Of a DNA stretch of 64,000 nucleotides, positions 34,072 to 42,745 are shown in pieces. A model generated the notes under the pieces. The model searched no databases, was not told where the DNA came from, and was given only the letters and a program-made list of their open reading frames with translations. Both the position numbers and the translations under genes were made by a program. Source of the DNA: Synergistes sp. (GTDB lineage: Bacteria > Synergistota > Synergistia > Synergistales > Synergistaceae); assembly GCA_017537925.1 (NCBI GenBank), contig JAFYJW010000013.1, positions 1 through 64,000 of the forward strand, in the 5' to 3' direction. Position 1 is the stretch's first letter. Each line of letters starts with the position of its first letter.

Positions 34072-36510
34072 TTAAGCCCCGCGCACGTCTCCTCCGAATT
34101 TTTTGCCTATCTTTTTCACGACCTGCTTCGAAACATTCTCTATCTGTTCCGAGGTGAGGGTTCCCTTCTCAGAGCCCACCCATACCCTGAAGGAGACAGA
34201 CTTTTTGCCGTCGCCTATCTGTCTGCCGCGGTATTCGTCGATGAATCTGACGTCTGTTACGAGCTCGGTCTTTCTGGCGATCGCTTCGATATCCGCCCAC
34301 TTCACAGAGTCGCTGAATATCACCGAAAGATCGAAATAGGAGAGCGGATATTCGGGAAGGTGGGTGAATACGTTCTGACGCGACGGAAGCACAGAAAGCT
34401 TCTCTACGTCTATCTCGAATATTACCGCGAGGCTGTGCTTGATGCCGGCGGCTTTTGCGCTTTTCTGCGATACCAGCGCAAGGTCTCCTGTAACTTCGCC
34501 GCTTGCGTCCGTCACGTTTACCCACAGATTATCATCGGCCCATGCGGGTTTTTTGAGCTGTGCGAATGAGAGCGGTTCTATCTGCGCGGCGCGGTGCATG
34601 TATTCCAGTACGCCCTTTGCCGCGCGGTACAGCTCCCTTGCGTCAGACCCGACGAAAGCTCCGGCCAGGTGTCTTGCCATTTCCGGCAGTACCTCGTCTT
34701 TGCTCGTTTTGCTTACGCTTTTGAAATTCCTGTCAAAGAATACCTGCGTAAGTTCGAATATGCGGAATTCCGCGGCAAAGCGGAGGTTGTCGGAAACAGC
34801 TTTCATTATTCCGGGAACAAGGCTTGAGCGCAGATGCGCCTCATCCGGCGCAGGCGGAGTGGAAAGCGCGAGCATTTCTTCCTCCGGGACACCTGCCGCT
34901 TTGATGTAGTCGTCTTTTATCCACGGATAGGTGAATATCTCCTGCATGTTGCAGCGGAACGCGAGATACTCGCGCAGCGCGCGCTCGGCGCGGACGCCCT
35001 TCTGGTTTACCGGCTTGTCGAGGATCACCTGCGGCGGCGTGAACTCGAAGCTCTCATAGCCCATGAGTCTTGCCACTTCTTCAAGTATGTCGTCGGGCAG
35101 CGATATATCTCCGGTCGAACGCCATGAAGGAGCTGTCACAGTCAGTTCGTCTCCTTCGGCCTCCGTCGTGAAGCCGAGGCGTGACAGCATAGCGGTGACA
35201 CTTTCGGCGGAAAGCTCTTTTCCGAGGCGTCTTCTCAGGAAGCCGAGGCTCACCTTTACCTTTTTCTGCTCGAGCGGAAGAGGATAAACATCTTTATAGC
35301 CTGTTATATGCGCATCCGGGAAGGCTTCCTTTATCATGCTGACGGCCATTGCGATCGTATCGTCGGCGCGCTGCGGATCGACGCCCTTTTCCCACCTTGC
35401 GGAGCCTTCGGTACGGACTTCGAGGCGCTGTGATGTTTTCCTTATGCCCAGCGCTTCGAAATTTGCCACTTCGAGTATCACGTCGGTGGTCTCAGGCAGT
35501 ATAGAGTCAAGTTTGCCTCCCATTATGCCGGCAAGCGCCATCGGCTTTTCGGCGTTTGCTATCACGAGGTCTTCTTCGGTAAGATCGAGCATGGTGCCGT
35601 CAAGCAGCTCAAGCTTTTCGCCCGGCGCCGCGCAGCGGACGCGTATCTTGCCGCCTACGTGGTTCAGATCGAACGCATGGGTCGGCACGCCTGTCGCAAA
35701 CATAAGGTAGTTGGTTATGTCGACGGGGAGGTTGATAGGACGGGAGCCTACGCGCCAGAGCATGCTCTGAAGCCCGAAAGGCGACGGTATGTTTTTGATG
35801 TTCCTTATGACCAGCGCGCAGTAGCGCGGGCAGCGTTCCGGTGCTTCTATTTCTATCTCAAGCCCGTCGCAGCCTTCAGGCAGCGGCATTTTTTCTATCG
35901 GCTTAAGCTCCAGGCCGTAGATCGCGGCCAGCTCGCGCGCCATGCCGTAGTGCCCCCAGAGGTCGGGCCTGTTCGTCATGGACTTGTTGTCTATTTCAAG
36001 TATCACGTCGTCAAGGCCGAGCGCTTCGGCAAGCGGCTGACCGGGCTTTGCGTCCAGCGCCGTTATATCCATTATCTCCGCGTGCTGCGAAGCCGGGAAG
36101 AGATCCGAAAGGCCTATCTCGCTCGACGCGCAGATCATGCCGTAGCTCATGACGCCGCGCAGCTTCGCCGGCCTTATCTCCACAGGCTCGCCCTCGCCGT
36201 GCCATCTGACCATTGCGCCGGGTTTGGCGACTGCGACCAGCTGTGCCGGGGCGAGATTGACGCCTCCGCATACTATCACAGAGGGCGCCGGGTCGCCTGT
36301 GTCTACCGTGCATATGCGGAGCTTGTCGGCGTCAGGATGCTGCTCTACCGTCAGTATGCGCCCGACAACAAGCCCTGAAAGGCTTTCCGCAAGGTCAGTC
36401 GTCTCTTCTACTTCTACGGTTGACATCGTAAGATCGTACGACAGCTTCTCCATCGTGAGGTCTGCCGGCAGGTCTACGTATTTTTTGATCCAGTTCAATG
36501 ACAGCTTCAT
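34072..36510 (-). CDS. pheT: Phenylalanine-tRNA ligase beta subunit
   Basis: The 812-residue beta subunit of the a2b2 enzyme has an N-terminal domain that includes a tRNA-binding EMAP-like fold (GLVVGRILTVEQHPDADKL, near residue 46). Next come the B3/4 editing domain (IEIEAPERCPRYCALVI), a B5 domain, and a C-terminal anticodon-binding FDX-ACB domain (PEYPLSYFDLSVIF to the end). It follows pheS by 11 bases. Confidence 0.97.
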   Translation of the reverse strand: MKLSLNWIKKYVDLPADLTMEKLSYDLTMSTVEVEETTDLAESLSGLVVGRILTVEQHPDADKLRICTVDTGDPAPSVIVCGGVNLAPAQLVAVAKPGAMVRWHGEGEPVEIRPAKLRGVMSYGMICASSEIGLSDLFPASQHAEIMDITALDAKPGQPLAEALGLDDVILEIDNKSMTNRPDLWGHYGMARELAAIYGLELKPIEKMPLPEGCDGLEIEIEAPERCPRYCALVIRNIKNIPSPFGLQSMLWRVGSRPINLPVDITNYLMFATGVPTHAFDLNHVGGKIRVRCAAPGEKLELLDGTMLDLTEEDLVIANAEKPMALAGIMGGKLDSILPETTDVILEVANFEALGIRKTSQRLEVRTEGSARWEKGVDPQRADDTIAMAVSMIKEAFPDAHITGYKDVYPLPLEQKKVKVSLGFLRRRLGKELSAESVTAMLSRLGFTTEAEGDELTVTAPSWRSTGDISLPDDILEEVARLMGYESFEFTPPQVILDKPVNQKGVRAERALREYLAFRCNMQEIFTYPWIKDDYIKAAGVPEEEMLALSTPPAPDEAHLRSSLVPGIMKAVSDNLRFAAEFRIFELTQVFFDRNFKSVSKTSKDEVLPEMARHLAGAFVGSDARELYRAAKGVLEYMHRAAQIEPLSFAQLKKPAWADDNLWVNVTDASGEVTGDLALVSQKSAKAAGIKHSLAVIFEIDVEKLSVLPSRQNVFTHLPEYPLSYFDLSVIFSDSVKWADIEAIARKTELVTDVRFIDEYRGRQIGDGKKSVSFRVWVGSEKGTLTSEQIENVSKQVVKKIGKKFGGDVRGA

Positions 36511-36521
36511 GATATTTCCCC

Positions 36522-37601
36522 CTACTTGAACTGCTTCAGGAAACGAAGGTCGGCGCTGTGGAAAAGGCGTACGTCGTCTACGCCGTAGCGCATCATGACA
36601 AGGCGGTCAAGGCCGATGTTGATGTAGAAGCCGGACCAGACCGCGGGGTCGAGGTTTGCCGCTCTCAGGACATTCGGGTGGGGCGTGCCGCCGGGCATTA
36701 CCTCTATCCATCCGACATGCTTGCAGACCTTGCAGCCTTTGCCGCCGCAGACCTGGCATTTCATGTCTATCTCAAAGCCGGGCTCCACGAACGGGAAGAA
36801 GCCCACGCGCATGCGCACGTCGATCTCGCGCCCGAAGACCCTTTCCAGAATAGTTTTTATCAGCACCATGCCGGAGGCGAAGGAGAAGTCTTTGTCGACG
36901 ATAAGCGCCTCATACTGGAAGAATGCCCTTTCGTGGCGCGCATCAGTGGTCTCGTTGCGGTAGACGCGTCCGGGGTATACGAAGCGGGCAGGCGCGCCGT
37001 GCTCGCGGAGGTAGCGGACGGAAGCACCGGTAAGATGCGGCCGCAGGCAGAGACGTTCCGCCCCGCGTCCTTCGTCGTGCCCTTTTAGCCAGTATGTGTC
37101 CATACTTTCGCGCGCGGGATGCTCGGGGGCGAAATTAAGGTTGTCGAAAGCGTATTGTTCGCTTGTTATCTCGTCTTCGGAAAATACTTCAAAACCAAGT
37201 GAGAGAAACGCGTCGTTAAGGTCGTAGCACATCTGTGTCACGGGATGCAGCCCGCCGGTAAAAGGCTCGATGCCGGGAACCGTTATATCTGCTTCTCCCG
37301 AAAATGCGGATACCGTGTCGAGCAGCTGTTCATGGCGTTTCTCCACGGCTTCGCTGAGTATCTGTTTTACTTCGTTCGCAGCCTGTCCGAGAGTCTTGCG
37401 CAGTTCGGGCGCCGCGCTGCCTACGTTTTTCAGTATCTCCGTAAGCTCTCCCTTTTTGCCGAGGAGATTTGCGCGCACCAACTGCAGATGTTCGGGCAGA
37501 GAGCTTTCGGCTATCTTTTCAAGCCCTGACTTTTTTATCTTTTCAAGGCGCTCGAGAAAGTCGCTGTCTTTGACAGCCTTTCTCATTTCTTCGATGTCCA
37601 T
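36522..37601 (-). CDS. pheS: Phenylalanine-tRNA ligase alpha subunit
   Basis: The catalytic class II subunit has 359 residues. An N-terminal coiled coil (LVRANLLGKKGELTEILKNV) is followed by GGLHPVTQM, the motif 2 region FVYPGRVYRNETTDARHER, and motif 3 as YINIGLDRLVMMRYGVDDVR. A CQVCGGKGCKVC insert near residue 285 looks like a zinc knuckle, a variant seen in some bacterial PheS. The gene is 25 bases after trkA. No T-box leader is visible upstream. Confidence 0.97.
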   Translation of the reverse strand: MDIEEMRKAVKDSDFLERLEKIKKSGLEKIAESSLPEHLQLVRANLLGKKGELTEILKNVGSAAPELRKTLGQAANEVKQILSEAVEKRHEQLLDTVSAFSGEADITVPGIEPFTGGLHPVTQMCYDLNDAFLSLGFEVFSEDEITSEQYAFDNLNFAPEHPARESMDTYWLKGHDEGRGAERLCLRPHLTGASVRYLREHGAPARFVYPGRVYRNETTDARHERAFFQYEALIVDKDFSFASGMVLIKTILERVFGREIDVRMRVGFFPFVEPGFEIDMKCQVCGGKGCKVCKHVGWIEVMPGGTPHPNVLRAANLDPAVWSGFYINIGLDRLVMMRYGVDDVRLFHSADLRFLKQFK

Positions 37602-37626
37602 TGATTCAGCCTCCCACGGGCGCTCG

Positions 37627-38346
37627 CTAAAGCGTCCGGTAATTTTCCTGATCAGAGCCGCAGACGCCGTCTATTTCGCTTTCAGCGGCGAGGCGGCCTA
37701 TGTCCGCGGTGTGCCCCAGCACCCATATTTTGTCGTCCTTTTCAAACGGGCGCGACACATCGGGCGTATGCTGCGCACCGCCATACTCCATAAGTATAAC
37801 AATAACTTTGTATTTTTGTGAAAATTTGAGCTCAAGGAGGTTCCTGCCGATCATTTCCGGCATCGGGCTTATGCTGCCAAGCAGGAAGTCGCCTCCGTCT
37901 ATATGCGTGAATGCCGAATACCAAGGGAAAACCAGCTTTTCTCCCATGCTGAAGCCCATATCGCGCTCAGGAAATATCACGCGGTGGGCGCCGACATGTT
38001 CAAGCACGCGCGCGTGCAGTGCGTTCGTTGCGCGCGCTATTACGAACGGTATCCCCATCTCCACGAGTATGGATGTGCAGAGGATGCTTTTTTCCACCGC
38101 TTCGCCTATCGTGACTATCGCCGTGTCGGCGTCCGCCGCGCCCGCCTTGCGCAGGGCGCTTTCATCGGTAACGTCAAGCTGCGCCGCTACCGCTATCTTG
38201 TCGGCGAGCTCGTTGACCGGCTGCCGCATCGAATCGACCCCTATGACGTACTGCCCCAGTTCGGTAAGCTTTTCGCAGAGGGCGGAGCCGAAGCGCCCGA
38301 GCCCTACGACCAGATAGCTTCTTTTCTTCTTAGTGCCGCTTATCAT
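37627..38346 (-). CDS. TrkA/KtrA-type potassium uptake regulator
   Basis: The 239-residue cytoplasmic protein has an RCK_N NAD/ATP-binding domain (YLVVGLGRFGSALCEKL, near residue 10) and an RCK_C domain in the second half. It gates a TrkH/KtrB-type potassium channel. The partner trkH gene lies 11 bases upstream. The single RCK pair is the KtrA size rather than the doubled E. coli TrkA. Confidence 0.93.
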   Translation of the reverse strand: MISGTKKKRSYLVVGLGRFGSALCEKLTELGQYVIGVDSMRQPVNELADKIAVAAQLDVTDESALRKAGAADADTAIVTIGEAVEKSILCTSILVEMGIPFVIARATNALHARVLEHVGAHRVIFPERDMGFSMGEKLVFPWYSAFTHIDGGDFLLGSISPMPEMIGRNLLELKFSQKYKVIVILMEYGGAQHTPDVSRPFEKDDKIWVLGHTADIGRLAAESEIDGVCGSDQENYRTL

Positions 38347-38357
38347 TGCTCACACCT

Positions 38358-39692
38358 CTATCCAATAGGTATATGCGTTTCGGGATAACGCACTCCCGTG
38401 TTATTATCAGCCCTTATCAGCGTTGAGACAAAGGAATAGATGCCTACTCTGCCCCAGAACATGAGTACGATTATGATCATCTTGCCGAAAACAGAGAGCT
38501 TGTCGGTGATTCCTACCGTAAGTCCCACTGTGCCCAGAGCCGAGGCCGCTTCAAAAATGACGGCGCGGAAGGGGAAGCCTTTTTCTGTGACGCCGAGCAG
38601 CAGCACAGCGATAAGGATAGTGAAGAAGTATATCGCAAGCAGCGATATCGCCCTGCGTTCCGTTCGTTCCGGTATCGTTCGCTTCATGAAGGATGGCACG
38701 TCTCTTCCGTGCAGCTCGTTCCATACTGATATGGCAAGCACTCCGAATGTTGTGGTCTTTGCGCCTCCGCCTGTTGAGGAAGGCGACGCCCCTATCGTCA
38801 TAAGTATTATCATGATCGCCATTCCCAGTTCCGTCAGGTTTCCGGAAGGTACTGTCTCAAAGCCGGCTGTGCGTGCGGTCACGGATGCGAAGAGCGCGTT
38901 CCACAGCTTAAGCGGGGCGGAAAATTCCGCAAATGCGCCGTTCCACTCAGAAAGCGCGAAAAGCACAGTGCCTGCCGCCACCAGCACTCCGGAAATGATC
39001 AGCACTAATTTCGTATAGACGGAGAGCTTGTATGGGGGGCCGCTCGTGACGCGTTCCATGCATTCCGAGCATACCGGAAAGCCTATCCCTCCTATCGTGA
39101 TGAGCAGCATTATGACTGCAGTGACGGACGGAACGGAAGCGTAATTCCTGAGCCCCCCGGAACATGGAGAAAAACCCGCGTTGCAGAATGCGCTTATCGA
39201 ATGAAAAAAAGCAAGATAGGCGGAGTCCGGCAGGCTCTCTCCGCAGGAGGCAAAAGAGATAAAAAGGGCGACGGCTCCGACCGCTTCAAAGAGCGCGGTA
39301 AAGCATATGACCGTAAAGAAAAGCGACAGCGCCCCATGAAGGCCTTCGACTCCGAGACCGCCTGTAAAGAATATCTGCTCCCTTAATCCGAGGCGCTTTC
39401 TCAATGCCACCGACAGCATGACCATCGCAGTCATGAAGCCGAGCCCTCCGATCTGTATCAGGGCAAGGAGGATAAGCTGCGCTTCCGTGCCGAAGCCGGA
39501 GGATATATCCACCGTCCCCAGCCCTGTCACGCATACTCCCGAAGTCGCCATGAAAAGCGCGTCCAGCGGCGAAAGCGGCAGTCCGCAGATATAGTTGTTG
39601 ACAGCCCATAACAGAAGGGCCCCTGCCAGTATCACAAGCAGGAAGCCCGTCAGAATGACTTTTTCTACTTTATACGAGGTATGAAAGAGCAA
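38358..39692 (-). CDS. TrkH/KtrB-family potassium transporter membrane subunit
   Basis: The 444-residue protein has about eight to ten hydrophobic helices with pore-loop segments such as SGVCVTGLGTVDISSGFG near 50, ISAFCNAGFSPCSGGL near 165, and TARTAGFETVPSGNL and GASPSSTGGGAKTTTFG in the second half. These glycine-centred loops form the K+ filter. The start is TTG 39692; its ribosome site is poor, though the protein begins where the family does. It sits 39 bases past rplT, between ribosomal protein genes and pheS, an uncommon placement. Confidence 0.93.
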   Translation of the reverse strand: MLFHTSYKVEKVILTGFLLVILAGALLLWAVNNYICGLPLSPLDALFMATSGVCVTGLGTVDISSGFGTEAQLILLALIQIGGLGFMTAMVMLSVALRKRLGLREQIFFTGGLGVEGLHGALSLFFTVICFTALFEAVGAVALFISFASCGESLPDSAYLAFFHSISAFCNAGFSPCSGGLRNYASVPSVTAVIMLLITIGGIGFPVCSECMERVTSGPPYKLSVYTKLVLIISGVLVAAGTVLFALSEWNGAFAEFSAPLKLWNALFASVTARTAGFETVPSGNLTELGMAIMIILMTIGASPSSTGGGAKTTTFGVLAISVWNELHGRDVPSFMKRTIPERTERRAISLLAIYFFTILIAVLLLGVTEKGFPFRAVIFEAASALGTVGLTVGITDKLSVFGKMIIIVLMFWGRVGIYSFVSTLIRADNNTGVRYPETHIPIG

Positions 39693-39731
39693 AGCGCTTC
39701 ACACTCGGGTATTGATGCAGCGCTGCGGTTT

Positions 39732-40082
39732 TTACAGGGCTGCCCGGGCTTTCTCAACAAGCTGCGTAAATGCGGGCGCGTCGTTGACGGCAAGATCCGC
39801 AAGCATTTTGCGGTTGATGACGATATCGGCTTTTTTGAGCCCGTTGATAAGGGCGCTGTAGGCTATGCCGTTTGCGCGTGCGGCTGCGTTTATGCGGACT
39901 ATCCAGAGCTTGCGGAAATCGCGTTTCTTGTTTTTGCGTCCGGCGAACGCGCTGGTAAGGGCGTGCAGATATGCTTCGCGCGCGCGGCGGTATACGTTCT
40001 TCTTGCGTCCCCAGAAACCCTTTGTGATCTTATATAATTTTTTCTGCTTGCTGCGGCTGGCGCTTGAACCTTTTACTCTCAT
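39732..40082 (-). CDS. rplT: 50S ribosomal protein L20
   Basis: The 116-residue L20 is strongly basic at the start ([19 protein letters not shown]) and has the typical [15 protein letters not shown] and [15 protein letters not shown] segments. It binds 23S rRNA early in assembly and represses its own operon in several species. The infC-rpmI-rplT order is universal among many bacteria. Confidence 0.99.
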   Translation of the reverse strand: MRVKGSSASRSKQKKLYKITKGFWGRKKNVYRRAREAYLHALTSAFAGRKNKKRDFRKLWIVRINAAARANGIAYSALINGLKKADIVINRKMLADLAVNDAPAFTQLVEKARAAL

Positions 40083-40113
40083 GACAGTTCACTCCTTTGA
40101 GATTTTCCCCGCA

Positions 40114-40311
40114 CTACGCGTAGGGAAGCATCTTCTTTATATGCTGCTCTATGCCTGCCGGCAGGATACCCTTTTTCCTCAGCGTGCGGAGACGCTTTGA
40201 GTTCTTCGAAGAAAGAAGGTGTCCGCGTCCGCTCTTTTTGAAAGATACTTTGCCGCTGGCAGTGAGATGGAAGCGTTTCTTTGTTGCGGAATGTGATTTC
40301 AATTTAGGCAT
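40114..40311 (-). CDS. rpmI: 50S ribosomal protein L35
   Basis: The 65-residue L35 starts MPKLKSHSATKKRFHLTASG and contains the usual KKSGRGHLLSSKNSKRLRTL. It is lysine- and arginine-rich, lies between infC and rplT and has a good ribosome site (AGGAGG). Confidence 0.99.
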   Translation of the reverse strand: MPKLKSHSATKKRFHLTASGKVSFKKSGRGHLLSSKNSKRLRTLRKKGILPAGIEQHIKKMLPYA

Positions 40312-40364
40312 ATATTTGTCCTCCTATGACTGACATTTCATGCCCGGAGAAAAAACCGGGGCTT

Positions 40365-41024
40365 TTATATCTGATCTGCGTCGGGCAGAAAATTTTTCTT
40401 TGCCTTTGTCTTCTGCTGCTGTGGCTGTGCCTTGGGCTGCTCCTGCTCCGGCTGCGCTTCCGCTTCCTTCTTCTGGCGCGGCTGCTGCTTTTTCACAGGG
40501 CTGTCCGAGTTCGGAGCTATCATTATCCTCATATATGCGCCTTCCATGCGCGGCTCCGTCTCTACCTTGCCGAATTCGGCCACTGCTGCGGAGACCTTGC
40601 TCAGCACTTCACGTCCTCTGTCGAGGAAGGCCATCTCGCGTCCCCTGAAGAATACCGATACCTTTACGCGGTTTCCGGCCTGCAGGAACGTCTGAATGGC
40701 TTTGACCTTGAAGTCATAGTCGTGCAGATCGATCTTTGGGCGCATCTTGATCTCTTTTACGACCTGATTCTTCTGCTTCTTATGAGCTTCCTTGTCGCGC
40801 TTTTGCTGCTGGAAGCGGTACTTGCCGTAGTTCATTATGCGGCAGACCGGCGGCTGCGCCTGCGGTGCGACCTCAACTAAATCAAGCTCTGCTGCCTCCG
40901 CCATTCTGAGCGCTTCCTGGATCTTTACCACTCCGCGCTTCGTGTTCATCTCGTCGATCAGGAGAATCTCCGGGGTGGTTATCTCAGAATTTACGCGGGG
41001 TTCGTCTTCCCTTGTGTTTGCTAT
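40365..41024 (-). CDS. infC: Translation initiation factor IF-3, AUA start
   Basis: IF-3 checks the start codon and keeps 30S subunits free. The first ATG (40949) would cut off the conserved N-domain start. Reading upstream in frame gives ANTREDEPRVNSEITTPEIL and then LIDEMN, a proper IF-3 N-terminus, back to an ATA codon at 41022-41024 that has AGGAGG 9 bases before it. No ATG, GTG or TTG serves there. This gives 219 residues, including a glutamine/lysine-rich C-terminal tail. Non-AUG starts are a known self-regulating trait of infC. The first gene of the infC-rpmI-rplT unit. Confidence 0.93.
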   Translation of the reverse strand: MANTREDEPRVNSEITTPEILLIDEMNTKRGVVKIQEALRMAEAAELDLVEVAPQAQPPVCRIMNYGKYRFQQQKRDKEAHKKQKNQVVKEIKMRPKIDLHDYDFKVKAIQTFLQAGNRVKVSVFFRGREMAFLDRGREVLSKVSAAVAEFGKVETEPRMEGAYMRIMIAPNSDSPVKKQQPRQKKEAEAQPEQEQPKAQPQQQKTKAKKNFLPDADQI

Positions 41025-41039
41025 GGCATTACACCTCCT
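41022..41039 (-). promoter_or_regulatory. Ribosome binding site and AUA start of infC
   Basis: On the minus strand AGGAGG (41034-41039) is spaced 9 bases from ATA (41022-41024). The only nearby ATG (41027-41029) is out of frame and reaches a stop after one codon. Confidence 0.85.
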
Positions 41040-41052
41040 AAAGTTTTTGCTT

Positions 41053-41095
41053 AAAAAAATAAGCCCGGACGCACAGAGTGAGCCCGGACCTTTGA
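41053..41095 (-). promoter_or_regulatory. Putative infC leader structure
   Basis: On the minus strand GTCCGGGCT occurs twice, 19 bases apart (41081-41089 and 41062-41070), and a T7 run follows (41053-41059), 14 bases before the ribosome site. A stem GGGCTCAC / GTGCGTCC can form across the first copy. This may be an autoregulatory or attenuation leader bound by L20 or IF-3; no known leader family is recognised. Confidence 0.4.
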
Positions 41096-41189
41096 AATAT
41101 CCTTTCGTTCGGTCAGCCTGACAACTGAAAGCGCCGGCAGGCGAGAGGGGCGGCCTCTGCTTAATAACCGCTGAATTATCAGCTCGGAT

Positions 41190-41218
41190 ATATTACCACG
41201 ATGTCATGCGGAATGCAA
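41190..41218 (-). promoter_or_regulatory. Promoter of the infC unit
   Basis: On the minus strand TTGCAT (41213-41218), a 17-base spacer and TAATAT (41190-41195) predict a leader of about 160 bases before infC. A 9-base inverted repeat (41208-41216 with 41246-41254) overlaps the -35. Confidence 0.6.
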
Positions 41219-41262
41219 GCTTTTCAGGCAATATTTGTCTTTGCCGCATTCCGCGGGAATTC

Positions 41263-42492
41263 TCAGAACTTTTCGCCTTCTGTTTTTGCTATGACGGTCG
41301 AAACGCACATGTCCCCTGTCACGTTGACGCAGGTCCTTGCCATATCAAGCACCGCGTCTATGCCGGCTACGAGCGCCATGCCTTCGATCGGAAGACCGGC
41401 CGACAGCAGCACCATCGAGAGCATGATGAGCCCTGCTCCGGGGACTCCTGCCGTGCCTATCGAAGCAAGCGTGGCCGTCATAAGGATGCCCAGCTGCGCT
41501 CCGAAGCTGAGATCTATCCCGAAAGCCTGCGCTATGAAGAGAGCGCAGACGCCCTCATATATCGCGGTACCGTCCATGTTGATCGTGGCGCCGAGCGGAA
41601 GCACGAAGGAGGAAACATTTTCGCTGACTCCGAGATTGTTCTGCACGTTGTTCATCGAGATCGGCAGAACACCGGCGCTTGTTCTGGTGACGAATGCAGC
41701 AAGCATCGCTTCACGGACGCCTCTGAAGAACCATAACGGGCTCTTATGCACTATGCCGGCGATGAGTCCGGAGTAGACGATTATCATCTGCAGTATGCAG
41801 CCGAGATAGATGGCGAATATGACCTTGGCGAACGGTGCGAGCACCGCAGGTCCGTATTTTGCCGCGGTAACTGCTATCAGGGCGAATATACCGAGCGGAG
41901 CGGTCTTCATTACGATTGCGGTGACCTTGAACATGACCTCAGCAAGCGAACGGTTGAATTCGAGGAAAGCTTTGCCCTTTTCACCGATAAGCGTCGCAGC
42001 GATGCCGAGGAAGAGCGCAAATACGATGACCTGGAGCATTATGCCGTCTACGAGAGCCTTAAGCGGATTTGCGGGGAAGATATTGAGAATGACTTCGAAT
42101 ACTGTCTGAGACTCTTTTGCTGTACCCTTGACGCCTTCGATCGCCATCCCGACGCCCGGCTGCACTACATTGCCGAGCAGCATGCCGATCGCGATCGCCA
42201 CTACTGTCGTGCAGAGGTAAAAGATAACTGTCTTTACGCCGATACGGCCGAGCACCTTGGGATCTCCTATGGATGAAGCCCCCATCACAAGGCTTGAGAA
42301 GACGAGCGGGACTATCAGCATCTTGAGCAGCGCCAGGAAGATATTTCCTATAAGCTGCAGCACCGGCAGGACCACCTTGGCGACGAACGGCGAATTCGGC
42401 GCTAACGGCCCGAGGATGAACCCCAGTACCAGCCCTATTATGAAACCTATCCCTATCTTTGCGATCAAAGACAGTTTTTTCTGTTCCGTCAC
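41263..42492 (-). CDS. Dicarboxylate/amino acid:cation symporter (DAACS)
   Basis: The 409-residue protein belongs to the GltT/GltPh family of glutamate/aspartate symporters with eight helices and two hairpins. The key signatures are TRTSAGVLP (hairpin 1), INMDGTAIYEGV (helix 7), GTAGVPGAGLI (hairpin 2) and DMARTCVNVTGD (helix 8). The arginine in the last motif corresponds to the residue that selects acidic side chains, so glutamate or aspartate is the likely substrate. The start is GTG 42492 with a strong AAGGAGG 7 bases upstream. It appears to be a single-gene unit. Confidence 0.95.
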   Translation of the reverse strand: MTEQKKLSLIAKIGIGFIIGLVLGFILGPLAPNSPFVAKVVLPVLQLIGNIFLALLKMLIVPLVFSSLVMGASSIGDPKVLGRIGVKTVIFYLCTTVVAIAIGMLLGNVVQPGVGMAIEGVKGTAKESQTVFEVILNIFPANPLKALVDGIMLQVIVFALFLGIAATLIGEKGKAFLEFNRSLAEVMFKVTAIVMKTAPLGIFALIAVTAAKYGPAVLAPFAKVIFAIYLGCILQMIIVYSGLIAGIVHKSPLWFFRGVREAMLAAFVTRTSAGVLPISMNNVQNNLGVSENVSSFVLPLGATINMDGTAIYEGVCALFIAQAFGIDLSFGAQLGILMTATLASIGTAGVPGAGLIMLSMVLLSAGLPIEGMALVAGIDAVLDMARTCVNVTGDMCVSTVIAKTEGEKF

Positions 42493-42555
42493 GATAATAC
42501 CTCCTTAGTTATATGAAAAAATATAAAAATATAAAATAAACAGACGCCGACCTTT

Positions 42556-42564
42556 ATTATAGCA
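42556..42564 (-). promoter_or_regulatory. Extended -10 promoter of the symporter gene
   Basis: On the minus strand TGCTATAAT lies 64 bases before GTG 42492; no clear -35 is seen. The leader between them is very AT-rich. Confidence 0.5.
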
Positions 42565-42641
42565 TATGTTCCCGGCCGTCTCTCTGCCGTGCGTTCCAGG
42601 AAGCGCAAAACCGATCGCGCCGGTAATGCGGGCAAGGCGGT

Positions 42642-42669
42642 TTGCATTTTTTTTGCTTTGTGTTACAAT
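42642..42669 (+). promoter_or_regulatory. Promoter of the rimP-nusA-infB operon
   Basis: TTGCAT (42642-42647), a 16-base spacer and TACAAT (42664-42669) lie just upstream of the rimP leader hairpin. Confidence 0.65.
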
Positions 42670-42698
42670 GCAGATGCTAATTCAGAGAAAACATTCTG

Positions 42699-42726
42699 GA
42701 AGAGTGGGTCCGCCCACTCTTCTTTT
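42699..42726 (+). promoter_or_regulatory. rimP leader hairpin
   Basis: A perfect 10-base stem (GAAGAGTGGG / CCCACTCTTC) with a TCCG loop is followed by TTTTG and lies between promoter and rimP. A terminator-like hairpin at this place is common ahead of rimP-nusA operons and resembles the described rimP leader motif. It could serve as an attenuator under NusA control. Confidence 0.7.
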
Positions 42727-42745
42727 GTTACCGGAGGCGGTTTTC

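Noticed and set aside
36522-37626. T-box leader upstream of pheS
   Set aside because: Only 25 bases separate trkA and pheS, too short for a T-box, and no conserved T-box sequence is seen.
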